DNA of 64,000 nucleotides from the NCBI GenBank assembly GCA_002179805.1, contig NAVB01000078.1, positions 1 to 64,000 on the forward strand. The letters are read 5' to 3'. Below are positions 1 to 11,200 of this stretch, piece after piece (position 1 is the stretch's first letter; each line of letters opens with the position of its first letter). Source of the DNA: Acanthamoeba lenticulata. Lineage: Eukaryota > Discosea > Longamoebia > Acanthamoebidae. The notes beneath the pieces were generated by a model. It made no database searches and was not told where the DNA came from. It worked only from the letters and a program-made list of their open reading frames with translations. The translations under genes and the position numbers were made by a program.

Positions 1-1115
1 ATCGTTCATCTTATGGCGGGAAATGTGGCCGAAGCCATCATCCTTGTCCTGGGCATCTGCGCCGGCCTCGACCCTCCCCTCAACCCGCTGCAGATTCTCT
101 GGATTAACCTTGTCACCGGTTCGTGCTCTCAATAATCAATTATTAATAATCAATTATTATAATTATTAATAAGAATTTCTATTTTCTTAATTAATTTACG
201 TTCAAATCTGCTGCAGGCACTCCGCCCGCGATGGTGCTGAGTGTGCAGCCGGCATCGCGGGACCTTATGAACAAGAGGACGCGCCCTGTCGACGAGGGAC
301 TTTTCACCTCTGGTACCGCGCCTCCTGCGCCGTCTGCACGACTTTGCCTGACCAAATGGGGGCCAATCCAATTTTTGGTAAACAACAGGAACGTTGCTCG
401 ACATCATGTTCTATGGCGTGCTGATGGGAGCGCTGAGTTTGGGTAGCTTCGTGAGCATGGTCTATGGCTTCGACGTCGAGCTGAAGGAAGCGCAGGCCAC
501 GACCTACATCACGCTCACCATGCTCCTCCTGGCTCACGCCTACAACTGTCGTCGGCTCCGGCGCTCCATGTTCGGCAAGCAGATCTGGAAGGCTTACGGC
601 TTCCACCTCTCCTTCCTCTTCGGCATCGGTATGCAGCCCAATCATAAGTGCCCAAACATAGGTGCAGTTCTGATGGTGGAATGTACACGCGTGCGTGCGT
701 CGTGCTGCCTGCAGGCTCGGTGTGCTTTACGCTGTACGTGCCTGGAGTCAATGATGTTGTGTTCCACGCGGTGGCCCCCGGCCGGTGGGCCTGGGTGCTG
801 GGTGTTGGGTCGACGGCCATCTTCGTGGCGCTGTCAGAGCTCTACAAGCTGGTCGTCCACCGCATGCTGCGCCACTTCCTGTGGCTGGCCCGTGGCCGCG
901 AGGCTGGTGAGGCGGAGCGTGAAGCCCGTAAGGCCGCCCGCAAGATTCAACGGAGGCGCCGGAGGCGGGGACTCCGCCGCTTTGCCCTGGGACGCAAGAA
1001 GAAGAGGGAGGAGGAGCTGGAGAGGAAGGAAGAGTGCGGTGGTGAAGAGATCAACCAGAAGAGAAAGCGGGAGAGTCGCGAGGAACACACCCGCACCAAC
1101 AGCGAGGTCTTATGA
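1..1115 (+). CDS. P-type cation-transporting ATPase, subfamily IID-like, C-terminal part
   Basis: Only the last four exons are inside the window (1..118, 217..311, 389..628 and about 715..1115). The first exon encodes the transmembrane segment before the ion-binding loop, ending ILWINLVTGTPPAMVLSVQP. The next exons give DLMNKR, the FYGVLMGALSLGSF helix, a conserved TYITLTMLLLAHAYNCR helix and two further membrane helices, then a very basic cytoplasmic tail rich in R, K and E. In SERCA-type calcium pumps the loop reads VTDG. Here the aspartate is replaced by G, while the PPAM and FYG-MG blocks resemble fungal ENA-type Na+/K+ pumps (IID). That subfamily call comes from family knowledge. The phosphorylation and nucleotide-binding domains are off the left edge. 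A plasma-membrane efflux role is likely. Confidence 0.82.
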
Positions 1116-1584
1116 CAACCACTGCCCTGTGGCCAGGCCCGAGCCCACCAACCTCGTTTTTTCGCTTTTACAAGGACTAGTAAAGCGAAGCACTGCTTGC
1201 TTCCTCTTCAATTCCCTTCTAGAACGTGAGCGTCGATTCTGCCCTGAAGCTGCATTCTTGACATTTGTCCGTCCTTTTCCGGCCACAGTTTCCTTTTTGC
1301 GTCGTGCCATGCGGACAGCAGAAAACTCGCCGGCACAAGGAATATTGTTCATTATTAATCTGGTGCCATGAAGACGTTGGCAAGGATGGCTTGCGTGCAA
1401 TGCGCGAGGAATCCAGGCGAGAACGACGCATTGCCCAAGCTGGCGCACCATTTTTCTCCATGTCACGTTCTTGGGCCCTTTCAAGGACGAAGACCCAACG
1501 AGGGTGCATAAGTGAACTGTCTGGACAGGGGGCACCGAGTTCGTTTTGGCCGCTCCAAAGCGCACCGCACAGTAACTCCCTCCC
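1116..1584. other. Intergenic stretch
   Basis: No convincing exon is visible. This probably holds the 3' UTR of the ATPase and the promoter and 5' UTR of the next gene. The open frames here lack domain patterns or plausible splice continuity. Confidence 0.5.
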
Positions 1585-2646
1585 ATGACCACGTACACTA
1601 GCAGCAACAGAGGAAGTGGCATCCACTCGAGCAGGAGCGCTATCCGCGTTCTGCCCTCCATTCGACGCGCCTCGCGCCCGAATGGAATCTTCTCGGTGGA
1701 CTCGAACTCGTCGTCAGACTTCTCGCTCTACTCGTCCTCGTCGGACATGTCTTCTTCCTCGGAGAATGAGTGGAGTGATGACGACTTTGAGGACCCGCTC
1801 TGGGTAAAGGACGACAATTTGCGCCGTCCTCGAAGACGGTCCAACCGCCACGTCGCCGCGCCCCCGCCCACGCCCCCGAGCTCGTCGCAACCGAGCTTCG
1901 CCGACCACATGAGCGCCACGTGTAGCGACGACAACATGGTTCTCGAAGAGGACGTCAACATCAGCAGTGACATCAGCAGTTCGAATATCAAGGCTCCCAT
2001 GGCCATCGAGGAGCAACAGAGCACGCCACGCAAGCGGGGGCGGGACAAGAAAGCAGAGCGCAAGTCTGGTAGCAGCAACAGCAAAACAGGAAGCAAGGCC
2101 AAGAAGCGAGACCAACAGACAGCCGCCTACCGCGAGTTCGCGATGCGACTCGACACGTCAGCTCTGGAGAACCACCCTGCTCCCGCGGCCAGCGTGGGCC
2201 TCACCCCTCGGCGGTGCAAGGCCTTTTCGGTCAGCCTCACCCCTCGTGGCGGTTTCTTTTCTTCCTCACCTTCTCCTTCTTCTACATCTTCTACTTCCTC
2301 CTCGCCTTCTGCGTCGATCACTACGCCATCGACCAAGGTCACTCCCCAGCGCCGTGAACGAGAACGACGGCAGATCGAGCGCGAGATTCTGACCCAGAAG
2401 CAACAACAACAGAGACAACAACAACTGGCCATGCGCGTCCCGCCGCTCTCGCTGGCCCAAGATGCCTCGATCCCAGGCAGCAGCCCTAAGAAGGACGAGG
2501 GCAACTTTTGGCGAAAGAAGATGCGGGGCGTGAAGGCCTACTTCTCGTCTTCCTCGTCGGCGTCAGTGGCCCCGGCATCTCCCGTCACCACGAGACCCAC
2601 TTCGCACTCGGCGCCCGTCTCACCTGCGCTGCGTGATGTCGCGTAG
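1585..2646 (+). CDS. Serine-rich disordered protein with EDPLWVKDDNLR motif
   Basis: Single-exon 353-residue protein of unknown function. It is dominated by S, P, T, R and Q and is probably mostly disordered and nuclear or cytoskeletal, judging from basic RKR clusters and a glutamine tract near residues 270-280. Near residue 60-80 an acidic serine run leads into W-SDDDFEDPLWVKDDNLRR, which recurs in the next gene downstream as W-SEWEDPMWVKDDNLR. The C-terminus holds many SP/TP sites typical of phosphoregulated proteins. The start ATG follows an upstream region with stops. No catalytic domain is recognised. Confidence 0.7.
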   Translation: MTTYTSSNRGSGIHSSRSAIRVLPSIRRASRPNGIFSVDSNSSSDFSLYSSSSDMSSSSENEWSDDDFEDPLWVKDDNLRRPRRRSNRHVAAPPPTPPSSSQPSFADHMSATCSDDNMVLEEDVNISSDISSSNIKAPMAIEEQQSTPRKRGRDKKAERKSGSSNSKTGSKAKKRDQQTAAYREFAMRLDTSALENHPAPAASVGLTPRRCKAFSVSLTPRGGFFSSSPSPSSTSSTSSSPSASITTPSTKVTPQRRERERRQIEREILTQKQQQQRQQQLAMRVPPLSLAQDASIPGSSPKKDEGNFWRKKMRGVKAYFSSSSSASVAPASPVTTRPTSHSAPVSPALRDVA

Positions 2647-3147
2647 CCAGGACGTGTGCGCCCAGGAGATGATCTTGATTTTTGTTGTACATAAAGCGAA
2701 GAATTGTTTTGCATGACTTTCTCGAATCATCTTCGGCATCTTGGTAAGTCGCTTTTTGGAACGTATCCAGGCAATATGTTGAGGTTTCACCAACAAGCAG
2801 GGCTAGCATTGGGCGAAATTATAACCTAGGAAAGCGATCAACCAATCCGGCGCCCATGTCACCACACAAGGCCTGTCAGTTGCTTCAGGAAAGCCGCATG
2901 AAAGTCGATTGTTCGTGACGCCTTGGGCGTGCGCTATGTACCCACTGCAAAACTGGCACCATCTGGTCCGCGTGGCCGGTGACCCGCCTTGTTGTTGTTG
3001 TTAGGCACAGACGTGTAGAGGAAGAGGAGACACAGAAAAGAAGAAGCCTCTCTTGCTCTCCCCCTTGTCCTACACATTACCAAAACGGCGGCCAGCCCTC
3101 AAGCCAAGAAGAGCACACCACCTCCCTACACACACGCGATCGTCGTC
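2647..3147. other. Intergenic stretch
   Basis: The segment holds the 3' end of the upstream serine-rich gene (an ATAAA-like signal is visible near 2690) and the promoter and leader of its paralogue. I see no gene in it. Confidence 0.5.
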
Positions 3148-5649
3148 ATGCTGAAGGGGCGTATTCCCAAGCGGTGGCCCATGATGACCCGCGAGGACTC
3201 GTCCATTCTGGAGCTGTCCATCTATTCGGAAGACTCGTCCTCGTCGGGCGAGGAAGACGACGAACAGTGGAGCGAGTGGGAAGACCCGATGTGGGTCAAG
3301 GACGACAACTTGCGGTAGGTGACTGTACTTCCCCCCCCCCCTTGGTTGCGGGTGTGACTGATTACCACCTCGTTTCCCAGGCCCAGGAGCATCAAAAGCA
3401 AGAAGAAGAAGGCCAAGAACCCGCTGAAGAGGACCCACATGAGCCCAACGCTCATGCTACGTTCTTCCATGAGCCGCCCGTCGCTGTCCGCCGCCAAACC
3501 GGGCCAGACCCTTGCCAGCCTGCTCGAGGCCGAGGACCTGGCCAGCAAGCCCCCACCCGCGGCCACCAAGGCCATCCTCCTGGACACGTCCTTGTCGTTC
3601 GAGGGCCAGGAGAGCGGCGTCTCGTCGGCCTCCTCGTCGGCCTCGATCTCGCCGCTCCACTCGCCCGCGCCCGAGCTGCACTCGGCCGTCGCGGCCGACG
3701 ACTTCGAGGGCGAGGAACATGAAGAGGAAGAGCAGCAGCCGCCTGCTGGGTCGGCCGAGGGCGACTGGAGCATCGGCTCTGGCGTGGCCGACGGCGGCAA
3801 GCGGATGGTCGACCAGAAGGCCGTCGCCGACCCGGCCAGCAACGGCAAATGCAGGCCGCTGGACGAGGAGGACGAGAAGGATCACCACAACGCGGAGGAC
3901 GAAGAGGAGGACCCCTGGAGCGATCACGACGATGACGACGACACGGAAGAGGAGAAGGGGATGGAGTTCCTGCTTCGCAAGTACTTCCCCGCCGTCGTGG
4001 CGCAGGGCGAGGGGGGAGAGCGCCCCGCCGCTTCGGCGGCCGTCATCTCGGCCTCGACCTCGGCCCTGGCCACCTCGGCCGCCGAGAAGAAGAAAAAGAA
4101 AAAGAAGAGCAGCAAAACCGACAACGACGAGCAGCAGACCGCCAAAGCGGACAAGAAGAAGAAAAAGAAGAAGAGCAACGACGACAATAACGGCAAGGGC
4201 GACAACGACTACGAAGGCAAGGAGGAGAAGAAGAAAAAGAAGAAGAAGAAGAACAAGGCCAAGAAGGATGAAGATGCGACGGACCGACGAAGCCTCGTGT
4301 TCAGCGAAGACTGCGTGCGGCTCGAGCGCCGGGACATGGCGCGCAAGCGCTACGAAGCCTTCTTCATCCCGACGCTCGACCTCCAGGCCCGCCCCGCGAC
4401 GACGACAGACGCCGACGCCGTCGTGGACAGTCCGACCAACAACGCCAACAACGGCAGCAACCGGACGACGCCGAGGAAGCGGGTGGGCGAGCGCGAGCGG
4501 CGCCTGCCCCAGTCGGCCCGCGAGGGCTTCCGGCGCAAGAGTGCGCGCGAGTTGGGCGTCATTTTCCGCTGCGGCAGCCGCGAGGACGTCCCCACGACGG
4601 CCGACGTCATCGTCTCGCCCGGCCGCGCTTCTCCGTCCGCTGCCCAGGCTTCCCCTTCCCGCGTGAGACGGGCCCGCTCGATGAGTGGCCAGGGCACCAA
4701 CGAGCTCCACACTTCTTCCTCCTCCTCTTCTACTTCATTATCGTCATCAACGGCCGAGACCGGCCAAAGGCCCAAGGGCAAGCACAGCTGGATCATCAGG
4801 CGCGACGACCTCACGCCGCCGGTCGCGGCCACGGCAACGACAACGACGACGACGCCGCGCAAAGGCTCTCGTATCCTCGGTCGACGTCCGGCAGCGGCCA
4901 CGACGACGAGTGAGGCCTCCGAGCGGCCAGAGGGACGGCTGAGCATGTCGACGTCGGCCTGCACCACATCCCAGACGGTCGGGGCCGCGGCCCAGAAGCG
5001 GGCCGAGCAGGGCGCGCTGTCGCCCCGCAAGAAGACGGGCTCCTTCCGCATCATGTCGCGCGCTGGCGCAGGCAGCCGGCGCGGGTCCCTCGGCGACTCG
5101 CTGACGTCCAGCCTGGCCTCGTCCTCGTCCTCCACCTCGTCCTTGCTGGCCTCGTCGTCATCGTGCTCGTGGGCCCTGTCGGCCCCCATGGAAGCCATCC
5201 CGGTGGTGACAACCACCGCCACCTCAGGCGTTCCTCTGGCCGGCCCGTCGTTGTCCGACACCTGCCTGGCGTCATCGTCATCCTCGTCCTCTTCATCACC
5301 ATCTTCATCCTCTGCACCTGCGCCAACGATGCACCGCGGGCGGAGCTCATCGCTCAACAAGGCGGCGGGCCTGTTCAGGCGAAGCGGCAGCTCGCGCAGC
5401 AACGCGCTCAGCCCGCGAGCGGGCGACGAGCCGCTGAGCCCGGCCCGGCCCGGCCGAAGCGGCAGCCACCCGATGCCCGACGTCAGCGGCAACGGCGGCG
5501 CGGGCGGGGACGAGCGCCAGCGGCGATACGAGAAGCTGATGGGCCTCAAGAAGAGCTGGCGCGAGGTGGTCACCTACTTCAACGGCTCCTCCAGCTCGCC
5601 CCAGCCCAAGCCCTCGTCGGCCGCCACCAGCTCAACACAGCATCAATAG
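3148..5649 (+). CDS. Large Ser/Lys-rich disordered paralogue with EDPMWVKDDNLR motif
   Basis: Exons 3148..3314 and 3381..5649 give an 811-residue protein. The first exon encodes SSSSGEEDDEQW and the EDPMWVKDDNLR motif, and the intron falls directly after it. The neighbouring single-exon gene carries the same motif, so the two look like a tandem duplication that has diverged. The rest is low complexity: acidic patches, three lysine tracts around residues 195-260 (KKKKKKK), serine runs and many SP/TP and RxxS sites, with short basic segments such as RKRVGERERRLPQ. There is no enzyme signature. A phosphoregulated scaffold or nuclear protein is possible, but that is inference only. Confidence 0.7.
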
Positions 5650-5890
5650 ATTTTTATATCATCATAATCCACCTCTCCCCCTAAATATTGTTATTTATTA
5701 GGACCCTCTGTAATGCTCGATCAATAATGATGTTGTGTGATCTTCCTCTTTATCGAGAGCTTATCCTATTTTTCTAGTATGTACATACACGGTGGAGGAC
5801 GAGATGATGATGATGATGAAAAGGATCCGTCCTCCACAAAACGACGATAAAGAAGAAGAAGAAGCGCCTCTGGAGCAAAGAGGAGGGGGA

Positions 5891-7102
5891 TTAGAGGGCG
5901 GTGCCGCGTTCGAGGTTCTGCTTGATCTCCGAGGTGTAGGGGTCGTAGGCGCGCGAGAGCTTCTTGTTGAACTTGCGGTTGCGGTCGTTGATGTAGGTGA
6001 CATCCTCGTCCTCCAGGTGCGTGCGCCTCCTGCTGAACTCCTTCCGCCTCTGGAACCTGTTGCCGGGGGGAACGACACAAACAACACCAAGAGTCATGAC
6101 AAAGTTCTACTTCTTCTGCTTCTACTTCTTCGCCATCACTGTGCATGAAGGGGACGCCGCGGTCGTACACTTTGCCGAGCTCGCGCCGCATGGCGTTGAC
6201 CTTGTCGCGTGGGATCGGCTGCGAGTCCTCGCCATAGCTCAGGAAGTCAGCGTCGCGATAGAACTCCCCGCCCTGGTGATGGAGCCGTTGCGTCAGTCAA
6301 GAAGAAGAGCAAGGTGGTGGGCATAAGACGAGGACGAGTAGTAGGGCAACGTACGCGGGCCTCGACTTGCGCCTTCTTCTTCTCGTATTCCTCCTTCGAG
6401 AAAGTCGAGTCCTTCTGTCGCTTCTTGTAGGCGTTGTACTGCGCGTCCGTCCCGAACTCTGTTGGTGCAAACAAACACAAAGGCGTGAGCCAAGCTGCTT
6501 GGAGGGTTGTGCTCGAGAATGTGGCCACAACTCGACTACGTACTCTCCCAGCCAAAGGCGGAGTCGGCGCGGGCCTTCTTCTTGTCCTTCTTCTTGAGGG
6601 AGCCCTCAGCAGCTTCAGCGGTGGTGTTGAGAAGCTTCTTCTTCTCGTAGTCCTCGCCCTGCTCTTCCATCTCCCTGCAAATCCCACCTCGATTAAGCAT
6701 CCAGCTGCACATTCCGTGCCGCAGTTGATGGCAGAGAGTACCTGCGTGCAGTCTCCTGCTGCTCATATTGCTCGAGCCTTCTGCGCTTCGCTTCAGCCTG
6801 TGGGTCGCTTTCGCGTTGGTTCTCTTCGATCACAGCCTTGCGATTTTCATTCCTTACAATTCAATTCATGGTCGAATTAGCCAAGGCAGAAGGAGGTACA
6901 TTCAGTGACGGTTGTAGTACCTGCTTTCCTTGAGTTTCTTTCTCAATTCAGCGACCTTGCGCTCACGTGGGGTCATCTTTTTCAGCTCCTCCACGCGCTG
7001 CTCGTAGGTCTGCTCTGCATCCTCTTCTTCCAACTCCACCCGTTCCCTCTTGCGGGGCAGGGGATTATCGGCTTCAGAGTAACTGTAGGCAATCTCAGCC
7101 AT
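5891..7102 (-). CDS. SYF2: Pre-mRNA-splicing factor SYF2
   Basis: Six exons (7102..6921, 6852..6742, 6674..6544, 6458..6355, 6272..6169, 6056..5891) give 265 residues, close to animal SYF2. Family hallmarks are GEDYEKKKLL in the middle and the C-terminal block YINDRNRKFNKKL followed by YTSEIKQNLERGTAL. SYF2 is a component of the Prp19/NTC-associated spliceosome and acts in the nucleus. The fifth donor was placed at GT|GTACGACC because only that choice joins ELGKV to FQRRKEFSRRR in frame. The start is the first ATG in frame. The gene is convergent with the serine-rich gene and divergent from a methyltransferase with about 215 bp between start codons. Confidence 0.92.
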
Positions 7103-7316
7103 TTTGATGTTGCTGCCTTCCAATCTATGAATGTCGGACGCAGTTTTTTTTTCTGTTTTTTTCTTTTTCTCTGCAAGAAAAGTTCAGGAAAGTGGAAGCG
7201 GGCTGTGTTTTTTAAATCCACGGTTAGGCAAATCGGCCGAGGACCAGCATCCTGCTGCTCAGTGTTTATGCGAACAATGCCCGATAGCCCGCCATCACAC
7301 CAATCGTTTATCCAAG

Positions 7317-7964
7317 ATGATGTCCGCAGAGTACTGGAACCCACGGTACGAAGAAGAGAGCTTCGCGTATGGACAGGAGCCGAACGTCCACCTTGCCTCG
7401 GTGGCGCACCTCATTCGGCCTGGCGGACGCGTGCTCGTGCCGGCCGACGGGGAGGGCCGCAACGGCGTGTGGCTCGCCCAGCAAGGGTTCGACGTGACGA
7501 CGGTGGACATCTCCGAAGCCGGCTGCGCCAAGGCGCGCAAGCTGGCGCAGGAGAAAGGCGTCACTCTCAATGTCACCTGCGCAGACCTCCTGGAATGGGA
7601 CTGGCCTGTGGCCAAGTTCGACGCGGTGGTGTCTATCTTTATGCACGCCCCGCCTGATCTACGCGTTACTCTACATCACCGAATGCGCAATGCGTTGGTG
7701 GAGGGAGGGTTGATCATCATCGAAGCCTTTGAACCCGCACATCTGGAGCTCAGGAGCAAGAATCCTTCGGTGGGCGGTCCTCGTGAGCTGGCGGCGCTGT
7801 ACACACTCGACATGCTCAACAGCGACTTCTTCCCGCTGATCCCCATCCGTGGCGAGCAGCTCGAGGTCGATCTGGCGGAAGGCCGGTGCCACCAAGGACG
7901 AGGTGCAGTCGTGCGGGCGGTGTACTCCCGAAGTCCGGCGGTAAACACGACCAACGTGATGTAG
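7317..7964 (+). CDS. Class I SAM-dependent methyltransferase (TehB-like)
   Basis: Intronless gene for 215 residues. The N-terminus (YWNPRYEEESFAYGQEPN) is typical of small bacterial-type methyltransferases annotated as TehB-like. Motif I is seen as VLVPADGEGRNGVWLA, with the acidic residue after strand 2 in VTTVDIS, motif II in CADLLEWDW, and later strands in AVVSIFMH and GGLIIIEAFEP. It should bind S-adenosylmethionine in the cytosol. The methyl acceptor cannot be told from sequence. It is one of very few intronless genes here, and its closest style is bacterial, so transfer from bacteria is possible. It shares a short divergent promoter with SYF2. Confidence 0.85.
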   Translation: MMSAEYWNPRYEEESFAYGQEPNVHLASVAHLIRPGGRVLVPADGEGRNGVWLAQQGFDVTTVDISEAGCAKARKLAQEKGVTLNVTCADLLEWDWPVAKFDAVVSIFMHAPPDLRVTLHHRMRNALVEGGLIIIEAFEPAHLELRSKNPSVGGPRELAALYTLDMLNSDFFPLIPIRGEQLEVDLAEGRCHQGRGAVVRAVYSRSPAVNTTNVM

Positions 7965-7986
7965 TGTGATGTGATGTGATGTGATG
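7963..7986 (+). repeat. Pentanucleotide microsatellite (GTGAT)n
   Basis: Four to five tandem GTGAT units lie directly at and after the methyltransferase stop codon. Confidence 0.8.
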
Positions 7987-8227
7987 CCAGCAACGTGGCT
8001 GAACTTGTTGGCCGTACTACATGCAATGAATAATTGGACCAATAGAAAAAGAATCTCAAGACTGCAAACCAGCAACCACAACCAAGACCACCGCTGCGCA
8101 ATGCTGAACATTCCTCTCAAGCACAACGGTGCCTGTTCCGAATTTTTGTTGCTCCTGTTCGACCGCTGTGGTGTTGTGTTGTGCGGGCTGCAGAGGCCAA
8201 GATCGATGGCTTGAAGAGAACGAAGAG

Positions 8228-11200
8228 ATGAAGACGCACAGATGGGCCGTCTGTCTTCTCCTTCTCGCAAGTTGTTTGGCTGCTTGCCTGTCAGTGGTAG
8301 GGGGGTCTCTTGTGGCCTACTACAGTTTCGACGGTCCGGCTCTTCATCTTGTTCCTCTCTTCTTTCTTTCCCCCCCCCCCACCAAACTGAGTCCTCACGC
8401 GCAGGGGCGAGCTCGGGGTCTGCCCTCAGTGGCTTATGTCCGAACATCATTCCTGACCTCGCTCTGGTCTCCGGCGCGGCCGTGGTGACCACGGGCTGCA
8501 CCTTCCAGAGTTGCCTCCAGCCCAACTCTGGCTATCTCAGCAGTTGCGTTCCTCCACCAAACCCTCCCTTCTCTGGCTGTTGCTCGTGTTGTGGCCTCAA
8601 TCTTGGAGAGGGACATGTATCTATTTTATGTTTATGTTTATTTTATTTTTGATTAAACGTGTGTTTTGGAACTCGCCTCAGGCACCTCCGCGTTTCGCGT
8701 CTTCCAGAACTATGACACCTCGCAGATGTCCATCGCGGCCTGGGTGAGGACGCCCAGCAGCGCGAGCGAGGGGGTGATCCTCTACAAGAACGCCATGTTC
8801 TCACTCTCCTACACGACATGCTTCCTTTGCTCCTACACCGTACGTCCTCCTCCTCTTCCTCTTTCTCTTCTTCGTCAGTATCATCTTCCTCATCTTCTTC
8901 CTCCTTCCAGTTGACGTGCAAGTTCACGTTCAACGCCGACCAGTCCCTGTCGGTGAGCCTGGGCAACACGCCCTTGGCCGACAACACAGCCTACCACTTG
9001 GCCTGCACCTACGACGGCAAGCAGATGTGCCTCTACCTCAACGGCGCCGCCAAGGCCTGCTCCTCCATTACGAGCATCTTCACCGAGGGCGGGTCGAACA
9101 AGCTCCTCGTCGGCAGCGACGGCAGCACCTCGTGGGCGGGCACCATCGACGAGGTCAAGATCTACGACCGCGCCCTCACGGCGGCCAGCGTTGGGCTCCT
9201 CTATCGCGCCACGCAGCCCAACGACGCGCCGACCGTCCAAATTCGTGCGTCTGCCACCTTTTCTCTTTCGTTCTTTTTTTGCTGACGCTTTCGCTTTCGC
9301 TTTCGCTTTCGTTCTTTCAAGTGTACAACAACACCGTGCTCGCGGACTCCTTCAGCGCGCCGGCGCTCACCAACTTGAGCCTGTCGAGCGAGGTGGTCGA
9401 CGCGCGGGCGGCCTTCTCGGGCAACGCCTACTCCAGCCCAGACTACGCCGCGACCTTTGACTACACATGGGACGCGCTCTCGCCGCAGTGCGGCATCGTC
9501 GACACGACCGACGCCACCGGCCCCGACGGCATCATCAGCCTGCTCGGCCTGGGCTCCTTTTCCGTATGCCCCCCCCCTCCTTCTCTTCGCTTCTCTCTTT
9601 GTCCCTCGAGCGCGGCGCTGACTCGTCCGGCGCGACACACGCGCGCACGGCTGCAGCTGCATCTCTGCGTGTCGGACGGCGAAGTGGCGAGCGAGGCCGT
9701 GGTCTCGGCCTTCCAGAGCACGGCCTCGGCCCCGCGGCTGACCCGCCAGCCGCAGCAGCCCGTCGTGTACATCCCCGACGGCGCGCTCGAGTACCCGATC
9801 AGCGTCGAGGCCCAGGGCCTCCCGAGCCCGACCTACCAGTGGCAGCGCCTCGTCAACGTCGAGTACAACATCACCAACTCGACCGCGGGCGGTGGCGGCG
9901 ACAACTCGACGACGCCGGTCAACGCCACCGCCGTCGCGCGCGGCCTGGTCGAGCGCGAGTTGGTCGTCGTGCCCGAGTTTCACGACATCGAGGGCCAGAC
10001 CGACCCGGTCCTGCGCGTCAACGCCACCCGCGCGAGCGGCCTGAACGGGACCCTCGTGCGGTGCCTCATCTTCAACGGCGGCGGGTCGATCGTCACCGAC
10101 AACTTCACGCTCATCTTCACTGCCATCGTGCCGCTGCCGGGCTCGTCCTCCTCCGAGTACGCTGCTGCCCTCGTCGTCGTCATTGTCGTCTTGAGCCTCG
10201 GCAAGCAGCTTGTTGACTCACGCACGTGTGTGTGTGTGTGTTGGCGTCCAGCGGGGAGACGGCGATCATCGCGGGCGTCGTGGGCGGGGTGGGCGGCCTC
10301 ATGCTCCTGTGCTGCCTCGCGCTCGTGGCGGTGGCGCTGGCCTGGGGCTGGCGCCGCGGCCGGTCGCCCTACCGCCGCCTCAAGCAGCCCGACTACGACG
10401 CCATCGCCTACGGCGACGCGCCGCGCGGGGCCGGCGTCCTCCCCAAGCAGCAACTCGACGTATGTCCGCACGCGTGTGTGTGTGCGTGTGCGCACGCGCG
10501 CTCGACCTGTGGGCTGACATGCGCGTGTGTCGCCAGCACTACCGCACGCTCGAGCGGCTGCTGGTCGCGCCGGGCCTGCACCTGGCCCGCGCCGTGCTGC
10601 AGGTCGCGCAGGGCCCGACCGAGACCGACGCCATGTGCCGCGCGCTGGTGCACGTGCTCGAGGCCAACGGGCACGGCGCCGACCTGGTGCAGGCGGCCAT
10701 CACGCACGAGGTCGGGCTGGCTGACGACGAGGCCACGCTGTTCCGCGCCCACAGCGTGGCCGCCCGCCTGTTCGCGGTCCTGGTCAAGGTGACGTCGCTC
10801 AGCTACCTGTGGCACACGCTCGTGCTGTCGGTTCACGCGCTCAACGACAACGCCATCGAGTCCTTTGCCCCTCAAGGTTCGTGTCCCACCTCCACCGCAT
10901 GACACGACACACGCGCGCGTGTGTGTGGCTGATTCTGCAGACACGGCGTACATACGGCAGGCGACGACGGGTCGCAGAAGCGGTCTGGCGGCTCGCATGT
11001 CCCGGCCTCGCGGATCCAGCGGTACAAGCTGGACCTAGAGTCCGGCCGCGACGCGAGCGGCGGCGCGTCGAGCATTCTCAACATCTCCACCATGGAGCTC
11101 GATCCCACGGTGCGTGCCGCGCATTCTTCCTCCACTAGTCCCATAACAGCGGTGATGGTGATGATGATCGCCTGACAACAACAAACACAACAGAAAATCG

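Noticed and set aside
3512..4666. Long open frames opposite or overlapping the Ser/Lys-rich gene
   Set aside because: They are Arg/Pro- or Leu-rich shadows of GC-rich repeats with no domains and no splice continuity. The same holds for long shadow frames opposite the coiled-coil gene and the polyglutamine region.
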